This document shows, piece by piece, positions 25,101-40,100 of a stretch of 64,000 nucleotides of DNA. The notes beneath the pieces are model-generated. The model did no database searches, was not told the DNA's origin, and worked only from the letters and a program-made list of their open reading frames with translations. This stretch comes from Vanilla planifolia (lineage: Eukaryota; Streptophyta; Magnoliopsida; Asparagales; Orchidaceae): assembly GCA_023846275.1 (NCBI GenBank), contig CM043875.1:7142626-7206625 (forward strand), given 5' to 3'. The translations under genes were made by a program, and so were the position numbers. Each line of letters starts with the position of its first letter. The stretch's first letter is position 1.

Positions 25101-28100
25101 CCCACATACCGAACAAAACTCCCAATTCCTGCATTGCAACCTATTTTCCTCTCTACTGCTGAACAACTAAACTTAAGTCTTTATGCTGCTAGACCAATTA
25201 TGATTAACATTATGTTCATCTCGTCAAATTTGCTGTCCATTTTGCCAAATTTCTTGTTCTTTACGTTTGACACCTTGTTCATTTTGCTCCGCCATTTTAT
25301 TCCCTTTGCATGCTGTTCCATAGCTTTCGCATGCCTTCCTGTGAGTATCGCCCTGCCATTCTGTTCATTTTCCCTGCTCTGTTCATTCATCGAGCCTGCT
25401 CATTCAGGTGCATTACAGCCTCCATCTGCCCGAGTAGCCTTGCTTGAGCATTGCTGTACCTCAAAACTTGCCTACGTTCCTTTTTTGTTGTAGCTTCTGA
25501 GTGGCCAACCTTCAACGAAGAGCTCCCATGTGCACCCTGCTGGCCTTGTGCCTGATCACCAGCTCTCTCCATACTCCCAAAGTTAGTGCTGTGGCTTACC
25601 TTCCCTCTAGTCAAGATTCATCGTGGTGGCACCAACATCCATGGTCCCTGCTGGGTATCATTATTCTCCGCTTGGTCCTCATGCAAAGGTCATTTGGCAT
25701 AAGGAGAATGGCCATAGCCATTTTTTTGCACTTGAATAGGATCGTTTTTTGATGCATTGCTAGGAGGAGGACCCTGTCCAACTGTTTGCACCTTTCTTTG
25801 GGTAAAACTAGTGGGCTGACCAACCTTGCTAAATTCAAAGCATATAAAAAAGAATTCCCTTATATTCAAATCATTGAAAGAATTGGTCAAAGGGGCTCTT
25901 CATTGAGGTTTTAGTAAGCAGTGGTTTATATAAGTTCATTCTAATGCATGTGCGAATGTAGTGTAGGTCGCCCATTCTTATTCAACAGTGATTGCATCAA
26001 TTCTCAAGGGTGTCCCTAAAAGCATCCCAAACTGAATTAAGTCATCAGCAATTCAGGGAAACAGGCTCAAATTTGCATGAAGGCTGAAACTCAAGCATCC
26101 ATATATCCAAGCCAAGGATCTGCACTGCAACAAGGCATGGACCACCATGCCAAATGCCTTGTCCTCCTTAATGCTAGAATGCAAGATTATGTAATCATTC
26201 ATACAAAATGCCAAACAGTAAAAATTGAAACTTGGCCAAGCCCCCTCCACTTGTGCAGCAGAAACTTCGAGCTCATCCTCGCAAAGAAGCGATGCATCTT
26301 TGGGAATGAGTTGAGACACGTCTAAGGCCAATCTGCTAATCCAGGGATTCCTCATTTGAAGCTATTGAGGACTTGGTGACCCGCCAACTCCATTCTTCTT
26401 GTTTTTGCTCATGAGTGCTTATGCAAGAGCCATTTGAGCATTACGGTGAGCATCTTGTGTGCAATCCATTGCAGCAACACCATTATGATTTTCCTTCTCT
26501 TTGGTCATCGTCCCCAGTATAGAATTGTCCTCAGTCCACCATTGGCATTCACAGGGTTCATATCCTAATTGAATCAACTTCTGAAATAAAGCTTCTTCTT
26601 GCATGAGATATGTTCGTCATCTACATCATACACCAGTCATTGCGTCTTCAACATCGTTGATTGCAACATCTACATGCCTAACATATCTATGGTAGCCATT
26701 GCTCACTTCTGTGCACCATCCTTCTATTGCATTCATTTGAAACAGTGCCCTCTCTACAATGTAAACAATATCCTCCCCGGCAACGTGAACACTGTTCAGT
26801 AGCTCCTGTTCAATCTGTCCTGTCGCATTAGTGAAATCGATATTAGTCGTTTGCCCTCTTTTTGGCCTAGATGCTCCTCCAGCTGTACCAGCAAAGAGGA
26901 ACACTGAGCAATAAACTATTCAGCACACCCCCAGCCCTTCACCTCCCAGCAATGCCCGCATCTATAATGCCAGCACTGTAGTTGTGAAACCTGCAAAATC
27001 AATAGGCTCAGTTCCCTGATTAGTTTTATTTCAGCTAACACTTAACTCCTAATTTCTATTCTTTATTTACTTGTCCATTCACCCTACCCCTAGTCCTTGA
27101 CCCCCAATCTCTTTCCCATAATCCCCAACCTTTTAATTCTTAATCCATAGATCCTGGCTTCTAATCCTTAGCCTTTTGCTATCTTCGGAAGTTCTTTAAA
27201 GTTCTATTGCACTTCATTCCTCTTCAATGCATTGGTTAGCTTCTTAGTACAGGATTATTGTTTTCCTAGCCATGCAATTTTTACTAATAGATTACAGAAG
27301 ATTGTAATAAAGCTTAGATGTTGTGGGTGACCAAACGTTTGTTGAGCACATACATAAATATCCACTAAACAAAAACACATGTAGATTATGTTTTAATTAC
27401 AACCATTATACCTTATATTTACATATCCAGGATTTTTTTGAAGTTATAAAAATAAACAGCTGGTTAAGAGAAGCTTATAAACTTAATACTCTTATATGCT
27501 ACAACATGCTACATGCATCCTGTATCAGTGATTTGCAATGGATTTTGGCATATCCTGACAGATTTCTCTTGCTTGGTTATCCTTTGCTTTCTTCTTATGT
27601 TATTCTTAAATTTTTCTTGCAACAAATTGTTAAAATGTGGTATAATTATTCTGAGCTTGTTCAAATTGAAAGCTCACATGATGCTTTTGATTTTGAAGCT
27701 TAAACATCTTTAAAATAGCCTTTAACTTAGATTTTAATAAGTGTGAACTTGTATAAAAAAGTCTGCTCGTTGCTCATTGAAAATCAGCCACAAACTTGAT
27801 TTTCTATGCTCAAGCAGGTCATTTGAACTTGCTTAATCATATGCATGTTATTTTTTTACACAAGCATAGAACCTCAAATCTAGTTCCTCCAATAAACCCA
27901 AGCAATCTCACACTTTCACTTCCATTTACGTCTGAACCATTAGTCTCCACTATCAATCACCTTTATTCCCTTCCTAACTGCTTCCAAACATTGCAATTAC
28001 TTTTAACTTCTCAATTATAGAAAATTATGTCTCTTTCACCACTACTTTGCTTGGTTTCTTTTTAAGCACTTCTAGACATCACAGTCACTTTCACCTTATC

Positions 28101-31100
28101 AAATATGGCAAATTAATTTGCTTAAGTTTGTATTACACTTAACTCACACTATGATTGCTTTTCAGTATTTCCCATTATACTAGCTCCAAAATCGTATTAG
28201 AGTATTATCATTTTTGGCACTTCATCTTAGTGTGATGTTGGATAAATAGTCTCACATCTAGGGCCAAAAGGCAGAAGATGCAAGGCAATGGGAAAAAGTG
28301 ATGGAGAATCATTTAGAAGAAAAAAATGCTTGAACGTGTGCACAATAAACCTTGAGCACTTCACTGCTAAACATTTGCAGATGTAGCTCATCTTTTTGCT
28401 AAATCAAGGATAATCTTATTTATTGTTTTTGCTGTCCTAGAAGTAGCAAATGCTAACAGGAAAACTCGTTAGAGATCACAGAAGGAGTGGATTGGTGATT
28501 CGAGTGGGCTTTAGAACAATTTAAGGTTTGCAAGAATCCAATGAATATTTTGCATTTGATTATGTTAGAGGCCAGCCAAATGACTATGATGATGTTAAAT
28601 TTCTTGAGAAATAAATCTGATTCGGTCTAATTTTGGTAGATAGACACTGCTGGTTTCTTGTATTTTGGTGGAATCTGGCCAAGAAGGTGTGCATTGAAAA
28701 GAGAAGCATTTTGATTGTATTGCGACTCCACCGGCATAGTTGGGAATCAAGTTCCTCTTCATTGAGGACTCAAGAAGGGACTTCGCGTATGCTGGCCTTC
28801 TTTGTTGCTAGTTGCACTGAGTGTACTATCTTTGTATATGTGGAGTATGGAGATGGTGATGCATTTGGTTACAAATTTCTTCCTTTCAGGGGAGGAGGTG
28901 CCTACTATCTAGGTATTCTGAATCTCCTGATTTGGGGAATGTTTCTGGAGAGGTTATAATCATTATGGTTGTGACTACCTATAGCAAGGCTTGTGTGTGG
29001 TCATTGTTGTGTCTATTATCAGAATAGATTTCATGAACTGCTGCTTTAATGAATGAAATATCATCATATTAGCTTTCAACTTTCAGAAAAGTGTCTAGGG
29101 TGCCACGCCAATGTTAGCAAGAATTGGTAGAATTTTATCTTTGGCGACTCTAGTGGAAGTGCATGTCTCCTTGCCACCATGGCCTTTTACAGCTCTTGGC
29201 CTTCAGCATTTCTTAGTTTGCCCATCTTTTGCCAAATATAGATCCATAGATGTTGATGGAAAGTGGAAACGAAGTTGTGACATACTGAAGGTAAATGATA
29301 AGAATACGTGAAAGTCATTGTAGAAGATGTAGGAAAATGAAGAAAAAAAGTTCCACTAAAATGGGAGTGGTACTAATATAAACCTGTAGCACCATTGGAG
29401 AGTGCTTCCTCTCACTCTGATTCATTAGCTATTTGCTCATGAGCTCTAGGTTAGCTAATTTCATGTGCTCGGTAGTGTATCATAGATAGTTCCATTTGTG
29501 AAATCTTGGATGGTAGCTCTTGACATAATTTTCAAGACTTCACAATGGTTCGATGATTACAAGGATTACTTGGCCCACTGATTGTATTGATGAATAATAC
29601 TCGGAGGCATTTGTTGAGAAAAGTGTCCATAATTTGTTGAGAATCAACCTAGGTGCTATTGGAGAATGAAGCCTAATAATGTTGGGAAATGAAGATTTGA
29701 TGTCCGGGAATGGTTATCAGCTACCACGGCTGACCTTCCATTGTCGATGTCTGAAACCTGACTTGGAATTGATGCCTGTGATTGGGCAACATGAAAATTT
29801 GCATCTTTACTAGCTCTACCATGCACAATGATATCATAGAGTAGACAATGATATCATAGCAAAGAGCAGATATACCTTCCCCTTTGGTTGACACGAGTAA
29901 GTTATTAGAGACATTGGAGTCAAGTGTGCAGCGTAGAGCTTCTGTCATTATTGTGAATAGACAAGGGGGCTTGGGATAATTCTGTTGAAGTATTCTATGG
30001 AACCAGAAGTAACGCTCCCTAGAAATGAGAAAAATGAATTCGTGAGATTCATTGTGCAAGGTGGGGCATCTATCATTATTTTAAATAGCGGGATGACCTT
30101 TTTGAAGTATTTTGGGTGAGAAGTAGCCTTCCATGTAGACGAGAGAAAGGAATTAATCTGTTGAAAAAAAAATCAGCAAAGGGGAAAGTAACCTTTTTGC
30201 CTCATATTTACATTATCAAACAGTATCCATTTTTAAGAAAAAAATCATTAGGAGAGCATTGAAAAGATGGAAGCCATTGATCATTTCGATGCTCATGACA
30301 AAGTTCTTGTGTATTTGTCTTTCTTAATATAACCTCTTGAGGGAGATATAATTAAATGAAAAACTGGATTTTGTTTGTTCATTATGCTTTTTCCAATGAT
30401 TTTATTGATAATTGTGTAAGAAAATAGGTTCGAATTCTCTTGAAGAGACAGCACTCTTGGTCTTAGGAATAAGTCGTCACTGTGGACTTGATCCAATTGG
30501 GCACTCTGCCAAGCTCAAAAAAGTGTTTGACTGGGGCAATATGGTAAATTTTGCATTGGAACCATTCATCTGGTGATTTGTTTCCAGGGACAGAATACCA
30601 CATTTCTGATTTCATTCTTTGAGACATAAACAAGTCTATTTATTACTTCAAATGGAAGAGATTTCTCCATTGGAGAAGAGGTTAAGTACTGTCTGTTGGT
30701 TATATATTTGAAAAATCTACAAATTCTACTTCGATCTGGCTTTGGACGGAGATATAGGGGCATTCCTATCTTAAGATTTTGACCTTGTTTTGAGAATTAT
30801 GGTCTTTATTCTTTAGCTGAAGTACTGCAGTTCATCCTCATCCAACTTGAGCCAATTTGCTTTGGCTCTTTTTCTGGACTAATTGCAGTCTAATATGCAT
30901 AAACTGATCCCAGCATGGTTGGCTTGCTTTTCCAGTATCCAATCACTATTCATGGGGTTAGTCTATAAAGTTCACTTAATATCATGTAGCATTACCTTGC
31001 ATTCTCAAGTGAGGATTGAAGTTAGTCAACAAACGTGTGAGTTTCATTTTTTCTGTACCAATTTAACTGCTTTGAACTTACAATTTGAAGATGGGATCTC

Positions 31101-34100
31101 TAGAATGTTAAGCATCCATAGCAACCTCTGGATGATTCTTTGGTCCTATGCAGCGTAGTAATGCAATTTTATGATCAGGTCAATCTGTGATGGTTACTTT
31201 CGTAATTTGGAACAAGAGCTTTTGAAGTGTTCATTGTAAACATTTAAACAACTTGACAACTTGGAGTTGGTGTTGAGGGTGGTTTGGTTGTTTTAGTTGT
31301 TGCGTATAGGTTGGATATTTTGTGTTATAAGCTAGTCTTATTTTCACTAAAAATATTCATATATGGATGCTTTGAAATGAGGTGGTAGAGTTCTTTACAC
31401 TCTAAGTGAAGACCCATTCCTATTAATACTTCAAAAATCTTCTCTTGTAACAATAATTTGAAGTAGCTTAGCCATCTTATTTCATAGATATCTGTTTAAT
31501 ACAATTTTGTCATGGTGCAGCTAAAGTAATAGAAGTTAAGCATACTGGATATAATGTTTACAGTTTATTGTTAAAGACAATGCCTTCGATTTCCCTACTA
31601 CCCAAACCCTTCTTTTGAATTAGGGCATAATTGCTTGTAAATATTGGAGGAAGTTTTATTTCTCATAGTAGTTTGATAAATTTCATATATTTTTTTCATA
31701 ACTATGCCCTGAATGAAAATGATCATGCAGGAAACATTTGCGAACTATGTAAAAGATTATTATTGTGGAAAGTTTGGCGCATCTGTTGAAACATATGATC
31801 AGCAACATCTTAAAAATACAGCCATTGGTGAAAAAAGTGGTAATATGTTCTTTTCATCTTTTTTTGCATGCTGTATTATCACCTAAACTAATATGTACCT
31901 TATTATGAACATGTGTCTAACTCTTTGTGCTATTAACTTGACTTTATTTTTTCCTCTATTATCAAATTGAAATTTCTAGGTGATCGATTATGGTGGTTCC
32001 AAGTTTGTACTGAGGTTGCATTTTTCCAAGTAGCACCAACAAATGATAGTGTTCGCTCTTCTAGGATTGATGTTAGGTATCCACGGTCTATGAAATTGCT
32101 GCCTTTTTTTAGTTTGGAACATTTATTATATATTCTTTTGCAGAATTTGTTGTTACTACAAATTAATTTTCTTACTTTTTTAAATTGATGGTTATTGATG
32201 AACTATTTGTCAACTTTAGGGAGTCGAGATTGTGAGAGTATCACTTTTTTGCAATATAGTTTTGGGAGATTTTCTCGAGTTGTGGAAGGTGGAGCATTCA
32301 GTCTAGGACAAATTTTTTGCCTGTGAGGCAGATACATTTGACATGTTTGAGTGTGATCTTATATATGTTTAGTCTAGATACTTAGCCTATGCTCATAAGT
32401 TTTCTAATTGATTCTAATATCGCAGCCTTCCTGTTGTTAAATTTATTGACAAATTGTGGCTTTGAATTGATACGTAAGTTTACTGTTCAACCTAAGGATT
32501 GACCATATTAGCACATCTTCTTTCGTTATTTAATTGGAAAAATATGTTCTCTGTCCATCTTATATCACTCGTAGTACTATTACGATGTTACGATTTGTCA
32601 TATTGTCCAAGTACGATTAATAAAATTAGAAGAACAATTATTGTACTCTTGGTCTAAAATACGATTTGAATTTAGGCCAGTATATCAGGCTATGTATGAT
32701 TCACATCAACGAACAAATACAATCTCAATCAAATATTATGTCAGACAAGTCCGCACAACCTTTGCATTTACTATTCATCAAAAAGCAAGAGCATACTTAG
32801 ACTAAATCTCTACTTTGCATATCAGACTAACACACCATTTGTAAGCACGTATTGCTCATCTAGGCATGTAATCGAAGAACTATGGCTTTAGCACTTCTTT
32901 CAGTGGACTCATACGATCATCAAACTCAACAGCTCAGTTTCGGACAACTTCGCTTGACATTGTGCTATTTTAGATTATTACGTTTTCTAATTCAATTAAG
33001 GCACGTACAGAGTTTGCAAGGAAGGATTAGATCATAAGTATCATTAACTAATATTAAAGCCTATTAGACATTCCTATATATATTTAAGAAGAAACCTATA
33101 AATTTTTATAGTATAAATCACTTTTATATGAGATAAGTTGACATTAATAATATTCTTAATGAACGTGTAGGACAACAACTCTAGAACAGAAGCATTGTGA
33201 TTCAACATTTTAATAATTTTAAATATATCATAAGCTATTATATGTAATTTTTTATATTTTGTGGTAATAAATCTCTTGAGTCGAACATGTACAAGCACAT
33301 AGTCTCTCCTTTATTGAATTCTCTCAAAACTCTTATATTTAATAGTTTTAGCATATTTTGAATTACTACTTTGATTTGTTATCTTATTTTTTCATGCAAA
33401 TTTTGAAAATTTATAGCAAATGAAAATTCAAAATCAAAATAATATTGAGTAGGTCCTTAGATCAATAAACCTTTTAGGATTTTAATCATAAATAACTTTA
33501 AAAGATAATGGTTTTGTTGTCTTAGAAATGATATTATTCTAAGCAAACTCAATTGTGAGCAAGTGTAAGTCCTAATTTTCTTATACTCTTTTTAACTAAA
33601 TTTGGCAAGTTTCTTATCGTTTTTTTGTTTTTAGCTTGACCATTTATTTAGTGGTAGAAAATGCAGGCGAGAATTTCAATTTTATTCCAAATAACTTCCA
33701 TGAAATCTTTCAAAATATATGAAATAGATCATAAATTCTCACATAACAATGCGTTGTTTGGCAACTCATATAGCCTAACAATTTATCAAGAAAATGGCTT
33801 TGGTAATATGGGATGGATCATTAGGTTTTTTGACATGAAATGAAGGGTACAATTTTAGAAGACCTATTTATTTTCACAAAGATGTTATTAATATGTTGGG
33901 CAATACTAGAATAAAATCCATTGATAATTCTTCTCAAGTTCTACTTAGAATTATAGAAGATCTATATTTACCAAATCCTTGTTTAATAGTCTTTGTTAAC
34001 TTCTAGATTCTATATTGGAAGTTGGTTTGTTTTACATCTTTCTTTAATGAGGGCTAATAAAATCTAGACTTTATTATGCTCATGTGACCTACTAGTTGTC

Positions 34101-37100
34101 CATAATGTAATTCAATGTTTTGAAAATGGAATTGATTGCATGGAAGTATAAATTTGTCTTTTAATTTTTCTTAAATCATGTAAAAGTCAAGACAAATTAA
34201 GTGTTTCTCTCTAATCTATAAAAATATAGAATATTAAATTTGAGTGAGGGCATAACTAATGCCACTTGAGATAAGACATTAATTGATTTATTATGATTTC
34301 TAAATTTGTGTTTCAAGACAAATAAGTAATCTTATAAGAATTCAACCAATTTTACATGCTTATAAGTTAATTTATTTTGAGTATTAATATATTTGAAGTT
34401 ATAATGATCTGTAGTTTAAGTAATTTTTTTATGAAACAAATAATGTCTTCAATGACGTAGAGCTTGCATGATGATATAGAATTTTATCATACATTGAATA
34501 CTTTTGTTTGTTGATATTTTTTTCACTAAAATAAGTTATTTATGCTCTTAAATCTAAATTCAATCAATTCTAATTCTCAAAGTATCACAAATAATTTCAA
34601 AAGATTTATAAAAATTTGATGATTTTATGACTAATGAAGTCATTTAGACTTTAATTTGAATAAAGGTTTTTCTTATTTTCTTAATCCACAAAAGTTTTTA
34701 TTTTATGAATTAGTTATAGGTGCTACCACTGTACTACAATCTTTTAATAAATCTTTAATAGAATGTAATTATCTCATGTAAATTATGGATTTCTATAAAA
34801 TTTTCTAGTATGAGACAATTTATTATTGTTTTTATCTTCTCAAGATCAAATTAAAGATCTTTATTAGTTATAATAAAACTTAAGAAATTCACTTAGTCTT
34901 CATAATCAAATATTTATTCAAATTCACAAATGATTTTTTGCCTTTAATCTTCCAAAAATTTCTTAAGATGCTACAAATGATTGCATTCATCAAAATTATA
35001 GATCAAAATATTATTAAATTAAATGACAAGAATATTTTAATGAAAGGTTTCTATATTGTATGCATTAATCACATAAAAATACTAAGAGCATTTGACAATT
35101 TAAATGACATATCTAACTATTCATATAATTTGTTTAGAGTTTTAAAAACTATATTTCATTCACCTCCAATTTTAATCCTATTATGATAGCAACCACTTCT
35201 AAGATCTATCTTTGAGAAATGATTGACACAAAAAACTAGTTGCAACTTGACATTAAGTCATAGTATTGGATATCTATAATTGATAGTATTCTTAATTGTT
35301 GTCTTGCTCTCACCATATCCTTCAATTTCCATCTTTTTTGAGTATTAACACTAGAAGTACAACATAGGGATTCAAACACTCTTGAAAGCATCTTTTTCTA
35401 AGAAGTTTATTATCTTTTCTTTTGAGCTCAACATGTTTTAATGGTATCTATTCTATAATGTGATAGATTTTAGAGATGTGAACCAAAGATAAAGTCAATG
35501 AAATGTTGGATATCTCTTGTGGGACATAACTCATTTGAAAGTTCTTTTGAGATAATATTAGTAAATTCTTTTAATAATTTGGTCTCTTTAAGGGAAATAT
35601 GCCTCCTAAGCTAATCGAGCAAACCTTCTTGATATGAAGGTACAAAGATTTATTGTCATAAAATTCTTTCATGAAACAATTAATTTCAACATTTTCTACT
35701 GCTCTTTCCTAAGTTTTCTCTCATTATGGGATTAAATAATTATAAGGCTTTTAACAATTAGAAAAATAATGAACTAGAACTTGTAATTTTGTGAAATAAT
35801 AAGTTTCAATATAGACAATGGATTGAAAGATTGAACGTTTTTAGATAGCCTTAGAGGTTGCAACCTTATGGCTATTCAGTTTGAATACAAATGCTCTTCC
35901 TTTTATGGTTCACAAGAAAAATCATAAAACTAAAGTCTCTTTAATAAAATACGAGTTATGTTTATGTGTAAAAAATCATATTAAATTCTATTCTCATATG
36001 TTCTTATCATCTCGTATGGAGATTTTATTTATCAAACTTGAAATGGTAAGAAATGAGATTCATTTTTATGATTAAACCTTTTGAGTGCATTTTTGAAAAT
36101 CATATTCTTGACGCTACTATCATCTATAATTTTAGAATTTCAAATTTAATTAGTTCTATATAGAATAAATTAATTATAATTTTTTTACTAAATTTGTTGT
36201 TGATATTTATAATAGTTAAGATGATTTTGGATAGTTTGTTACCAAATTATTCTCCTTAATTTAGTCTTTTAATTGAGGGATATTTTCTCTCAAAATAAAA
36301 CTATGAGAATAACATACAGTTATTGATGTATAGTCTCTTTATATTCTCAAATTACCAAAAAAAAAGAAAAAAAATGCAATTCTTTTTAAATATTTACATG
36401 GCTTCAGAGTTGATTGTTTATGTGTTTTTTACCTGTATTATCATTACCATTGGAGATCAAATCTTTAGTTATGATATTATGATCTATGACAGGATGACGA
36501 CAATAAACTATTTCCCCAATGGCTTAAAGTTCTTCCTTAAAGCGTAAAATCACAAGAAGGTAGATCACAAAACAAATCAATATCACGAGTTTGACTTGCA
36601 ACTTTTGATGATGTTTGCATCTGCATTGTACCTCACTGCTCTGAATCTCTTCTTCACGTCGGTGATGTGTGTGCTCGGCCACAAGTGGTTGATTTTTTGT
36701 GTCGACATCGCCTACCTCTTCGGTGCTACATTCCATGGCTTGGCAAAGGATGCTAGGATGCTTATTATCGGTCACATCCTACTCAAGATTGTTGGCTTCG
36801 CTAATTAGTTTGTGGTTGATTTCCTATTGGAGATGGTTTTGACAAAGCTTCACAAGATGCTCAACATAAATTTTTCAACTTATGATCACCATAGGAGTCC
36901 TAGCTACTAATCTCATCAACTACACTTCAAAACTAAAGGGAAGCATAGGGTGTCAAGACAACTTAGGCCTTATTGTTGTCCATACGGCCATAATTATCAT
37001 CAACTTTCTCTTCCTACTAAACACACCTAACTCCCTCATCTAGCATAGCCACATAGAGGAGGCCCTCACATACTTTGCTGAATTTGTGGCACTTACAACA

Positions 37101-40100
37101 TATAAGAGTACAAGTGACTTGAAAGTGGCATTGAGGATTCAAGGAAGCTGAAACATCCATAGCACAACATCATCCATTATCGTCCCTATGGCCATAATTA
37201 TTGTCAGCTCCCACTTCCTCTAGACATACCTAACTCCCTCATTTAGCAGGGCTACATAGAGGAGGCCCTCACATGCTTTGTCAAATCCATGGCACTGACA
37301 ACATACAAGGGGAGTATAATGGCCTTGAAAGCGGTATTGGGGACTTAAAGAAGTTGAAGCATCTAATATCCAACTCTGTTGTGACCCACAACTTGTCACT
37401 CATCCCTTCTTTTAATAGCTCATAGGCATCAATGTCATCATGTTCTAGATCTTTGTTTTGTTCAAAATCATTAGATTTGGCAACAAGGCCTCCCTCATGT
37501 TTGCCATCATCACTGGCCTTGTCAATGTCTTCACCAAACTTGGCTTCATCACCATCATCAACTACCTCAGTCATTGTAAGCTCCTCCTTAGGAATAGAAT
37601 CACATTTCACTCTCTCTTTCTCTAGTGGACTAAAATGAGTTTCTTTAGAATTGGCATCATTTAGTAAGGAACAAATAGAAGTTTTCTAAACTAGATTAAT
37701 CAAAGACAATGTTCCACAAATCTCAACATAATTTGTATTAGATCACTGGTACAAAATGGTAATCTTCTAAACCCCTGAAGTGCTAAAACCAATAGAATAA
37801 ATCCATAGATTATAGATTCACGAGTGTTTGATTATATGATTGGTGATGCTATTGTTTTGAAAAATTACAATTCACATTATGGGAAATTTACTATTCATCT
37901 TTTTTGTATATCTCAATCAAAAGTTGGATAAGCTCTATTTCCATTTCAAATAACTTAGTTTTTAACTCTGTGTTTCTTATTTTGATTGTAATTTGTTATC
38001 TATCAATAAATTCACTTAGTAAAAAATTGTTACTGAATTTTGAAGAAATCATTATAAATGTTAGGAATTAGATTTGAGGATGGTGATTGGCAATGCTAAA
38101 ATATGTTCGGGTCTTTATCTTCTCAATAATGATGTTACTCCAAGTGGGTAACCTCTAAAGATAATGTATGGAATAAATTCTCGTTCGATTAGCTTTAATA
38201 ATGATAATATAGTTATGGCAGGATACCATCGATCGAGTCATACTAATTTTTTGTCTTGAGAAACAATTTGTAATTATCTAAATATATTTAACATTCTTAT
38301 CAAAATCCATCTTTCAAATCATCCCATATTAATGATTCACAACAATATCTAAAGATTTTCTAGGATCAACAATTCAAATGACTTTGATATTTTTGATGAA
38401 AAAAAAATCATATGCTAATTAGGTTTTCAAAATATCTAATAAAATATTTCAAACTTAATTTCAAGCCAAAATACAATTAATTACTTTTAGAGAAATAGTA
38501 AACATGAGATGTATATTAAGATATGACTCAATAAAGACTGGAAAAAGTATTTAAAATTTTAAGACAAGAGAACATATTAAAATAATCATATATGAAGCAA
38601 TAATGAAAATTTTTTTCTCTAAGTTGTCTGAATTTTCTTTTTGTGATACCATTTTGTTGGATTATCCATCCACAATATTGAAACAATTTAACTCTAAATT
38701 AATCATATTGTATTCTTATAAAGTATTGTTAACATCAAAATGTTATAAATATCATTTTTCATTCACCAAGAAATTCAATAATTTTATGGAAAAAGGCAAT
38801 TTTGTTTCATCAATTTTGATTTAATATCTACGACCATAATTTTTGTCTTGAGAAATGACTTGTCAATCATCCAAATATGTTCTAATTAGCACTTTATATT
38901 GAAGGGGTAATAAATGTCATTCTCAAATGTCTTTTTTTGTCCTAAAATAATTTGAGCAAAAGAAAATACAATTTTATCGCATTAAAATAATACTAAAAAG
39001 ATTCATTTAACTTATTAATCAAAATGTATGAAAATCACTTTATAATATCAATTATTTGATTAAAATATTATCAATAACATATTTATTAAAAACATAACTT
39101 TTCAAATACACTTAAAAATAGTACTTTAAAACTTACTTTTTTATTGTTCAGCTTAATAATCAACATTAGTTGCTTCAAATTTAATTTAATAGAATCCTGT
39201 TTATTGACTCATCTAAATCATTCACAAATTTTTCCTTAACTCTAACATCTAATCTTGTTTGTGGTGCATTAATATTAATTTTATTGATAGATTACTTGTT
39301 TATAATAATTTCTAAAGTTATTATTCTATTTACATTCCTCTTAACATCCACCAAATCATCTTTTAAGCTCTTATTTAAAGTTTTACAAACTCTACTTTTA
39401 TTTTGCTTCTTACCCAATCTCAAAAGCTTGAATCCAATCTTGTTTGTCGGGCATAAATATTAATTTTATTAATAGTTTGCTTTGTTATAATAATTTCTAA
39501 AGCTATTATTCTATTCATATTCTTCTTAGCATCCATCAAATCATCTTTGAAGATCTTATCTAAAGTTTTGAAAACTCTATTATGATTTTGCATCTTGCCA
39601 AATTACAAAAGCTTGAATCCAGGATTTTTTGCTTTGTTGGTCATCTCAACTATCTATTTAATTTTAATATTAATCTTCTTATTAATCATGATATTTACTA
39701 ATTCCACATATTGTTTCTTAAATTATCTAAAGTTTTAACTTCTTATCCTAATTCTAGTGCCTTCCAGCATATTTTTACCTGCATCTATTCATGGTGATAT
39801 GGGAAGTTTTGTTTGCTACTACCAGACTGGGGGGCCATGTAGTGGCGACCTTCACACATTTCTTATGATGTTCAGGCAATTCAGCACTTGTTTTCAAAGG
39901 ATGCATAGCATTCACACAATTTCGTGGAGGATTTATGTTATGTTATTTAAATAAGTTTGTTGTTTATTGACTATCTAATGCAACCTTGCAAATTATCTCA
40001 GCTTGGCATGGGATTATGATAGATGTATTGTCTACCTCTAGTGGGTTAAAATGGACCATTAGAGAAGAACAGAGCCAAGGTAACTGCATTCTCATGTGTG

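Larger units (their letters stand above)
14555..26900 (-). mobile_element. Old L1-type LINE broken into four pieces by later insertions
   Basis: Read on the minus strand, the order is ORF1 (about 26600-25170), endonuclease and linker (about 25170-24155), RT fingers (about 18850-18481), RT palm with the FVDD catalytic box at 17419-17408, RT thumb (about 15588-15250), and RNase H (about 15000-14600). ORF1 has a 'FGMLLGTPLRIDAIT' segment typical of the LINE gag-like domain and a 'GPWMLVP' segment. The endonuclease has 'LHDLGFEKI' and 'ERLNKVLMN'. The pieces are separated by solo LTR E, solo LTR C and a 5.3-kb block containing element B. That the ORF1/endonuclease and RT halves belong to one element is inference from orientation and order. 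Many stops and frameshifts; inactive. Confidence 0.72.

Noticed and set aside
28633-28959. 108-codon plus-strand ORF in intron 7
   Set aside because: No recognisable domain, no start context or partner, and it lies deep in an intron; could be chance.
37281-37610. Acidic 109-codon ORF on the minus strand
   Set aside because: The plus strand of the same stretch encodes the 'GINVIMF...ASLMFAIITGLVNVF' part of the transporter pseudogene, so the acidic ORF is its antisense shadow.
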